The position numbers and the translations under genes are program-made. From the NCBI RefSeq assembly GCF_003574315.2, contig NZ_AP025739.1:6820001-6884000 (forward strand): DNA of 64,000 bases, given 5' to 3'. The notes beneath the pieces were generated by a model. The model made no database searches. It was not told where the DNA came from and saw only the letters and a list, made by a program, of their open reading frames with translations. Source of the stretch: Capsulimonas corticalis (lineage in GTDB: Bacteria > Armatimonadota > Armatimonadia > Armatimonadales > Capsulimonadaceae). Below are positions 59,531-64,000 of the stretch, piece by piece (the first letter of the stretch is position 1; the number at the start of each line of letters is the position of its first letter).

Positions 59531-60898
59531 TCACTTCCCAATGCAAAAGCGCGAGAAGATTTCGTGGATGATGTCTTCCGTCGCGGTCTCGCCCGTCACT
59601 TCGCCGAGGGACAGCAGCGCTCCGCGCACGTCGATTGAAATGAAGTCGGCGGGCATGTGGCCGCGCAGGGTCGCCAGCGCGTCGTCCAGGCGCGCCTGCG
59701 CGGCTTCCAGGGCATGGCGGTGGCGCGAGTGCGAGATCACGGCTCCCGCCGAGCCGGTGTCGATCACGCCGCCGGAAAGGGCGCGATGGGCGATGGTTTC
59801 TTCGAGCGCTTCGATCCCCTCGCCTGTCGAAGCCGAAACGCGGGCGTCGTCCGGGCCGGCGTTTTCCGGAGTCTGAAGATCACACTTGTTCCAGACAATG
59901 ACGTGCGGCGTGCTTCCGAGCTGCGCGCGCAAGGCGCGGTCCTCGTCGGTTTCGCCTACGGCGGCGTCCAGAATGAGCAGCACGAGGTCGGCGCCGCGCA
60001 GGCTTTCCATGGATCTCTCGACGCCGAGCTTCTCGACCAGGTCGTCGGTGTCCCGGACGCCGGCGGTATCCACGGCGCGCACGGGGATGCCCCGGATGTT
60101 GACGCTTTCCTCCAGCGTATCGCGCGTCGTGCCGGGTATCGGAGTGACGATGGCGCGGGAAACCCGCAGCAGGGCGTTCAGCAGCGACGATTTGCCGACG
60201 TTGGGGCGCCCGGCGAGAACCATCTTCAAGCCTTCCCGCACCAGGATGCCGCGATCCGCCGTGGCGAGCAGGCGAGCGATGCGCGCCTGCGCGTCCTGGA
60301 TCTCGCGCTCACAGAGATCCGTATCCAGCTCCCCGACATCCTCGGGAAAGTCGATTGACGCTTCGATCCGCGCCATCACTCCCAGGATCACATGACGGAT
60401 TTCGGCGACCTCCGAACTCAGCCGCCCCGATTGCTGGCTGCGCGCCAGCGCCAGCGCCTCATCGGTCCGTGCGGCGATGATATCTCCGACGGCCTCCGCC
60501 TGCGCCAGATCCATCTTGCCGTTAAGAAAGGCGCGCTGCGTGAACTCGCCCGGCTGCGCCAGGCGCGCGCCGTGGGTGAGCAAGCGGCTCAGGATGCGTC
60601 GAAGCGGGACCGGACCGCCGTGGGCGGAAACTTCCACGACGTTTTCGCCGGTATAGGAGCGGGGAGCGTGGAAAATCGCGAGCAAAACGTCGTCGATCAC
60701 CGAGCCGTCCTGCGCCAGCACGTCCGCGCGATGCAGGGTATGTCCCGCGAAAGAAGCGCTTGGAACGCTCCGTGGCCGCCGCGTCACGGCGTCGGCCACG
60801 GCGAACGCCGCCGGGCCGCTGATGCGGATCACGCCGATGCCGCCGACGCCCGGAGGCGTGGCGAGACTACAGATCGTATCGTCTAAAGAAGGTGTCAC
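59531..60898 (-). CDS. mnmE: tRNA uridine-5-carboxymethylaminomethyl GTPase MnmE
   Basis: A 455-residue GTPase that, with MnmG, installs the cmnm5 group on U34 of tRNAs. The N-terminal folate-binding domain has TICSLATPPGVGGIGVIRIS and SYTGENVVEVSAHGG. The G domain has GRPNVGKSSLLNALL (G1), GTTRD (G2), DTAG (G3) and NKCD (G4). The C-terminus has FSRFCIGK with the Cys of the C-[IL]GK motif. GTG at 60898 lies 6 bp after a TATAAT, with no ribosome site, so the message is probably leaderless. The open frame beyond 60898 is antisense to pspA. Confidence 0.95.
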   Translation of the reverse strand: MTPSLDDTICSLATPPGVGGIGVIRISGPAAFAVADAVTRRPRSVPSASFAGHTLHRADVLAQDGSVIDDVLLAIFHAPRSYTGENVVEVSAHGGPVPLRRILSRLLTHGARLAQPGEFTQRAFLNGKMDLAQAEAVGDIIAARTDEALALARSQQSGRLSSEVAEIRHVILGVMARIEASIDFPEDVGELDTDLCEREIQDAQARIARLLATADRGILVREGLKMVLAGRPNVGKSSLLNALLRVSRAIVTPIPGTTRDTLEESVNIRGIPVRAVDTAGVRDTDDLVEKLGVERSMESLRGADLVLLILDAAVGETDEDRALRAQLGSTPHVIVWNKCDLQTPENAGPDDARVSASTGEGIEALEETIAHRALSGGVIDTGSAGAVISHSRHRHALEAAQARLDDALATLRGHMPADFISIDVRGALLSLGEVTGETATEDIIHEIFSRFCIGK

Positions 60899-60904
60899 CT
60901 GAGG

Positions 60905-60910
60905 ATTATA
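60905..60910 (-). promoter_or_regulatory. mnmE: -10 box of mnmE (leaderless start)
   Basis: A perfect TATAAT on the minus strand is followed by 6 bp and the GTG start codon. TTGACA lies only 12 bp upstream, too close to be the -35 box, so no convincing -35 is seen. Confidence 0.55.
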
Positions 60911-60964
60911 CCTGGGCTCCAGTGTCAAGAGGGGGCTTCCGTATGCGCCGCGCGTGTCTCCACG

Positions 60965-60993
60965 TTGTAAAACCTCCTCCAGTGGGATATAAT
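60965..60993 (+). promoter_or_regulatory. promoter of the pspA operon
   Basis: TTGTAA (60965-60970), a 17-bp spacer and a perfect TATAAT (60988-60993) give a leader of about 76 nt. No sigma54-type -24/-12 elements are seen, unlike enterobacterial psp. Confidence 0.75.
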
Positions 60994-61075
60994 GTTCCCA
61001 GTTACCCACTGCAACTTTTTGACCGCCGGCGCGTCTCATCCAGTGAGAGTATTGCGCTGAAAGGGGAAGTCTTTT

Positions 61076-61867
61076 ATGTTCGGCAGGATTTGGCGCTATA
61101 TCAAGGCCGTACTCGGCTTCAAGCTGGATCAAATTGAGGATCCGGAAATTCTGCTCCAGCAGGCGCAGCAGGAAATGCGCGAGGCGCAGGCAAAGAACCG
61201 TGAGCGCGCCGTTCAGGCGATCACTCAGAAGAATAACTTGCAAAATCTGGTCGATCAGACGGAAAAGACGATCGCCAACTTGCAGGCCAAAGCAGAGCTG
61301 GCGCTGAAAAACGGCGACCGCGATCTTGCCCGGCAGCTTCTGGTGGAGAAGGGGCAGTACGAGACGACTCTGACTAGCACCAAGGCGTCGCTGGAGAACG
61401 TCGTTGAGACGACGGAAGCGATCAAGGTCGCGATCCGCCGCGAGGAAGAGCGTATCCGCGCCAAAACCGCACAGGCGCTGGCGATGAAGGCGCAGTGGAA
61501 GCAAGCGCAGATTGAGACGTCCATCAACAAGGCGCTCGACGGCATGACCACCGACGGCACCGACGCCGCCTTCGAACGCGCCCAGTCCAAGATCAGCAAC
61601 GCCCGCAGCGAAAGCGCGGCGCGCACGGAACTGGCTAAGGGACGGCTGGAAAACAAGATCGCCGCTCTGGACGACCTCGGCGCAAGCACCGCCGCCGACG
61701 CGGAGTTGGCGAAGATGGAAGAGAAGCTGGGCCTGCGTCCGGCGTCCACGCCCGCCACGACTTCGACGACGCCGGGCCACGTGACATCAACCAGCGAGAT
61801 CGACCGGCAGCTTCAGGAACTGGAAGCGCGTGTGGGCGGCAACGGAACCGGTCCGTCCGCCTCCTAA
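61076..61867 (+). CDS. pspA: PspA/IM30 (Vipp1) family membrane-stress protein
   Basis: A 263-residue ESCRT-III-like coiled-coil protein that assembles on damaged inner membrane. The family start is MFGRIWRYIKAVLGFKLDQI followed by EDPEILLQQAQQEMREAQAK, and long helices fill the protein to about residue 215. A Thr/Pro/Ser linker and a short C-terminal amphipathic helix (SEIDRQLQELEARV) extend it, as in Vipp1-type rather than enterobacterial PspA. AAAGGGGAAG lies before the ATG. It leads a three-gene operon with a J-like and a two-helix membrane protein. It has a sigma70 promoter. Confidence 0.93.
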   Translation: MFGRIWRYIKAVLGFKLDQIEDPEILLQQAQQEMREAQAKNRERAVQAITQKNNLQNLVDQTEKTIANLQAKAELALKNGDRDLARQLLVEKGQYETTLTSTKASLENVVETTEAIKVAIRREEERIRAKTAQALAMKAQWKQAQIETSINKALDGMTTDGTDAAFERAQSKISNARSESAARTELAKGRLENKIAALDDLGASTAADAELAKMEEKLGLRPASTPATTSTTPGHVTSTSEIDRQLQELEARVGGNGTGPSAS

Positions 61868-61894
61868 TCTATTGGACGTGAGAAGAAGCGATTC

Positions 61895-62425
61895 ATGAGT
61901 TCGATGCCCGACCGTCTCTATAAGGTCGCCAAAGCCTACCTCGACGCCGCCCGTGGACGTCTGGAAGATATCGACGCCGCGGCGCAGGAGGAACTGCGCC
62001 GCGCTCTGCCGCGCGAAAACACCGACTACGGCCGCTCCATTCCCGCCGCCAGCGACGATCCCATGGAGCGCGCCGCCGCCAAGATCGCGGCCGCCCGAAA
62101 CGCCGCCGCCGCCCGGCGCGAGATCACGCCGGAGCGCTACAACTTCAGCACGCCGTCCGAGGACGAAACGCCGGCGGCACCCAAAACGGCAAGCCTGGTC
62201 GAGAACGCCTACAAAATCATCGGCGTTCCCTTAGGCTCCGCCTTCCCCACCGTGGAAAAGGCGGTCGTCAAACTGCGCGAACGCTGCGCGCCGGACAAGT
62301 TCCCGGCGGGCTCGCCGGAGCAGGCGGAAGCGCGGCGCATCCTCTCCCGCATTGAGGACGCCTATCGGATTCTGCAGGATGCGCTCGGCGTACAGCAGGG
62401 TCGTTTCGACCGCTTAGAATTGTGA
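61895..62425 (+). CDS. PspA-linked protein with degenerate J-like domain
   Basis: A 176-residue protein, 27 bp after pspA. Residues 1-40 are helical (LYKVAKAYLDAARGRLEDID), a middle part is Ala/Arg-rich, and the last 70 residues resemble a DnaJ J-domain: VENAYKIIGVPLG, then KLRERCAPDKFPAGSPEQ, EARRILSRIEDAYRIL. The loop that should be HPD reads APD, so it would not stimulate a DnaK ATPase. It may act as an adaptor for PspA assembly; that is inference from position. No other family is recognised. Confidence 0.65.
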   Translation: MSSMPDRLYKVAKAYLDAARGRLEDIDAAAQEELRRALPRENTDYGRSIPAASDDPMERAAAKIAAARNAAAARREITPERYNFSTPSEDETPAAPKTASLVENAYKIIGVPLGSAFPTVEKAVVKLRERCAPDKFPAGSPEQAEARRILSRIEDAYRILQDALGVQQGRFDRLEL

Positions 62426-62438
62426 CGGCGGTATCGCC

Positions 62439-63032
62439 ATGCTGCTGCAAGAAATCCCCGGCGCGATCGAGCGTCCCGCCGGCTGCAATATCCAGGTAAC
62501 GCAGGAGCGGGACGCCGCCGAGATCACGATTCCGCCACGCCGAGCGACATGGATCGATAAGATCCCGACCACCCTGTACGTCTTCTCCCTCTTCACGTTT
62601 TTCTACGTCGGTCTGGTCTTTTTCATCTCCAAGCGCCTGATCATCGGCCCGGAGCTGAACATGGACCACGGCCACATCTCCCGATACCTCAACCATTACA
62701 TCTACTGGTTGCTCCCCGTCTGGCTCGCCTTCGAAGCCATTGGCTGGGGCACTGTGTACCTGGTCATGCGCCCGTTCTTCACCACCGAAACCCTGCGCAT
62801 CAGCCGCGAAGGCGTCGCCATCACCCGCGCCGTCCCCTTCTCCCGCAAGCGCAGCCTCCTGCTGCGAGAAAACCTGCGCGGATTTCTCCTGCGCCGCGAC
62901 CCGCAAGGCATGTGGGGCAGCACACTCGCGCTGCGCTCCGTAGGCGAGGAAATCGAAATCGGAGAATTTACCGGCGAAGCCGAACGCGAATGGCTGGCGT
63001 CCGTAGGAAACGCACTGCTGGGACGGTATTAA
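62439..63032 (+). CDS. two-helix membrane protein of the pspA operon
   Basis: A 197-residue protein, 13 bp after the J-like gene. A hydrophilic N-terminus with IQVTQERDAAEITIPPRRAT precedes two hydrophobic segments (LYVFSLFTFFYVGLVFFI and YWLLPVWLAFEAIGWGTVYL). A C-terminal soluble beta-rich part follows (TLRISREGVAITRAVPFSRK, EEIEIGEFTGEAEREWL), which looks like a PH-type membrane-protein domain of the kind seen in bPH_2 or YdbS-like proteins. It is probably the membrane anchor or sensor of the operon. Function is unknown. A palindromic repeat begins 4 bp after the stop. Confidence 0.7.
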   Translation: MLLQEIPGAIERPAGCNIQVTQERDAAEITIPPRRATWIDKIPTTLYVFSLFTFFYVGLVFFISKRLIIGPELNMDHGHISRYLNHYIYWLLPVWLAFEAIGWGTVYLVMRPFFTTETLRISREGVAITRAVPFSRKRSLLLRENLRGFLLRRDPQGMWGSTLALRSVGEEIEIGEFTGEAEREWLASVGNALLGRY

Positions 63033-63036
63033 GAGC

Positions 63037-63179
63037 GGCCCTCACCCCCGGCCCCCTCTCCCAATTCTGGGAGAAGGGGAGTCAGAGTTTTGAGTTTTAA
63101 GATCTCAAATATAAAATCCTAACTCTTATTCCGACTCCCCCTCTCCCAGAATTGGGAGAGGGGGCCGGGGGTGAGGGCC
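63037..63179. repeat. palindromic intergenic element, copy E
   Basis: Begins GGCCCTCACCCCCGGCC and ends GGCCGGGGGTGAGGGCC, with hairpins on CCCTCTCCCAATTCTGGGAG inside each half. It is the most symmetric copy. It fills the gap between two convergent stop codons (4 bp and 6 bp away). Confidence 0.92.
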
Positions 63180-63185
63180 GCAGTT

Positions 63186-64000
63186 CTACGCCCCAATCAG
63201 CGCGCCGAGTTTTTTGAGCTGGTCAGGCGATCCGATCGCGATCAGAACGTCTCCGGGGCCGAGGACGAGGCTATCGGCGGGGTTGGGCAGAAAATGGCCG
63301 CCTTTGCCGACGCGGCGGACGGCGACGACGAGGGCGCCGCTGCGGTCGTGCAGGCGGCTTTCGCCGAAGGTCTTGTGGGCGAATTCACTTTCGGAGAGGA
63401 CGACGAACTCCCGAACCTGAAATTTGTCGTGGTCGGCGTCGGTCATCGCGGTGATGAAGTCCGTGACGGCGGGGTTGATCGCGGTAATGCCCATCCAGCG
63501 GCCGCCGAGGATGTGCGGGGAGACGACTTTGCTGGCGCCGGCGCGATAGAGCTTGGCTTCGTTGGAGGAGCTGTCGGCGCGGGCGACGATGTAGAGATCG
63601 GGACGCAGGCCCCGGGCGCTCAAAACAATAAATGTGTTGACGGCGTCGGTGGGCGTTACGGCGATCAGCGCGGCGGCGCGGTCGATCCCCGCGCGCTTGA
63701 GCGTTTCGTCGTCCGCGGCGTCGCCTTCGATGAAGGGGACCGAATTCTCGCGCAGCATCTCCACGCGGCCGGGATCGCGCTCCATCACCAGATGCGGAAC
63801 GTTGTTCTGTGAGTAGTTGAGGGAGATTTCCTGGCCGATGCGGCCGTAGCCGCAAATGATGTAATGGTTGTTGAGGCTGTCGACCACGCGCTTCATCCGC
63901 CTTTGTGTGAGGATAGCCAGCGATTGCTCGCTGACGAAAACTTCAATCACCGTGGAGAAGACCCAGGCGGCGGTGCCGAGACCAACGACGATCAGGAAAA
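63186..64000 (-). CDS. TrkA-domain potassium channel protein, C-terminal part
   Basis: The gene runs off the right edge; 271 codons are visible and no start is inside. The first residues read LIVVGLGTAAWVFSTVIEVF, matching the second transmembrane helix of a two-helix potassium channel (Ion_trans_2). A TrkA-N Rossmann domain follows: HYIICGYGRIGQEISLNYSQ with NAD/ATP-binding glycines, and FIEGDAADDETLKRAGIDRA. Then comes a TrkA-C domain (REFVVLSESEFAHKTFGESR, LGPGDVLIAIGSPDQL). Such proteins are ligand-gated K+ channels of the Kch/MthK type. The gene is convergent with the pspA operon, separated by copy E of the repeat. Confidence 0.88.
   Translation of the reverse strand, partial: FLIVVGLGTAAWVFSTVIEVFVSEQSLAILTQRRMKRVVDSLNNHYIICGYGRIGQEISLNYSQNNVPHLVMERDPGRVEMLRENSVPFIEGDAADDETLKRAGIDRAAALIAVTPTDAVNTFIVLSARGLRPDLYIVARADSSSNEAKLYRAGASKVVSPHILGGRWMGITAINPAVTDFITAMTDADHDKFQVREFVVLSESEFAHKTFGESRLHDRSGALVVAVRRVGKGGHFLPNPADSLVLGPGDVLIAIGSPDQLKKLGALIGA

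Noticed and set aside
60911-60928. TTGACA upstream of the mnmE TATAAT as a complete consensus promoter
   Set aside because: The spacer is only 12 bp, too short for sigma70 recognition; only the -10 box was kept.
60899-61780. Upstream extension of mnmE to 61780
   Set aside because: The extra 294 codons are antisense to pspA and cross two promoters; the GTG at 60898 gives the family N-terminus.
1-64000. tRNA genes, rRNA, CRISPR arrays, prophage or transposase genes
   Set aside because: No T-arm-like GGTTCRANYCC in a cloverleaf context, no evenly spaced repeats, and no integrase, transposase or phage structural gene was seen by eye; a tRNAscan/CRISPR search would be the decisive test.

Overview
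The window is a 64 kb piece of a high-GC, Gram-negative-type bacterial chromosome with dense housekeeping content. A DUF1559-type prepilin protein with a small membrane companion, secreted HAF-repeat, PQQ-like/ricin and cytochrome c proteins, Tad-type pseudopilin genes, an RsbV/RsbW/sigma-B module and a large archaeal-type phosphoglycerate mutase together suggest Armatimonadota (a Capsulimonas-like genome) or another member of the Planctomycetes/Verrucomicrobia-type environmental phyla. This is an inference from gene content; no rRNA gene is present. No tRNA, rRNA, CRISPR array or insertion sequence was found.

Layout. 1-2379: ABC exporter with PH-like and zinc-ribbon N-terminus overlapping a DUF1854 gene (cut by the edge). 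2.6-9.4 kb: polysaccharide deacetylase, prepilin plus small membrane protein, carbonic-anhydrase-like protein, GT4 glycosyltransferase, outer-membrane-barrel-like protein, aldose epimerase. 9.6-15.3 kb: Eis-like acetyltransferase overlapping rsgA, AraC regulator, unknown protein, GH4 glycosidase with an added C-terminal domain. 15.6-22.5 kb: YHS protein, ndk, ankyrin protein, and the infC-rpmI-rplT-pheS-pheT translation operon, in which infC appears to start at AUA and PheT lacks its tRNA-binding OB domain. 22.5-24.6 kb: AbiEi/AbiEii-like pair of lower GC. 24.6-34.2 kb: thrS (no TGS domain), redoxin/cytochrome c operon, HAF and PQQ-like/ricin secreted proteins, selO, a possible structured RNA, DUF1330.

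34.6-53.3 kb: rarA, pepV, mnmA, YtxH protein, RsbV-RsbW-sigma factor followed by pckA, esterase, then minus-strand lepB-purC-apgM, thrC, flavin reductase, accB-hom, and plus-strand pheA, dapF and a VanX-like dipeptidase overlapping dapF. 53.4-54.9 kb: a RES toxin with an Xre/MbcA/ParS antitoxin that carries an N-terminal pseudo-receiver domain. 55.1-64 kb: LytS/LytT two-component pair, TadE/TadG, mnmE, a PspA operon with a degenerate J-domain protein and a two-helix membrane protein, and a TrkA-type potassium channel cut by the right edge.

Five copies of a roughly 135-160 bp palindromic element sit within about 10 bp of gene stop codons. Strong SD-preceded TTG starts are common (seven genes), and several genes (AraC regulator, rarA, mnmE) appear leaderless because a -10 box lies 6 bp before the start codon. 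The two accessory islands most worth attention are the AbiE-like pair and the RES/pseudo-receiver-Xre pair.
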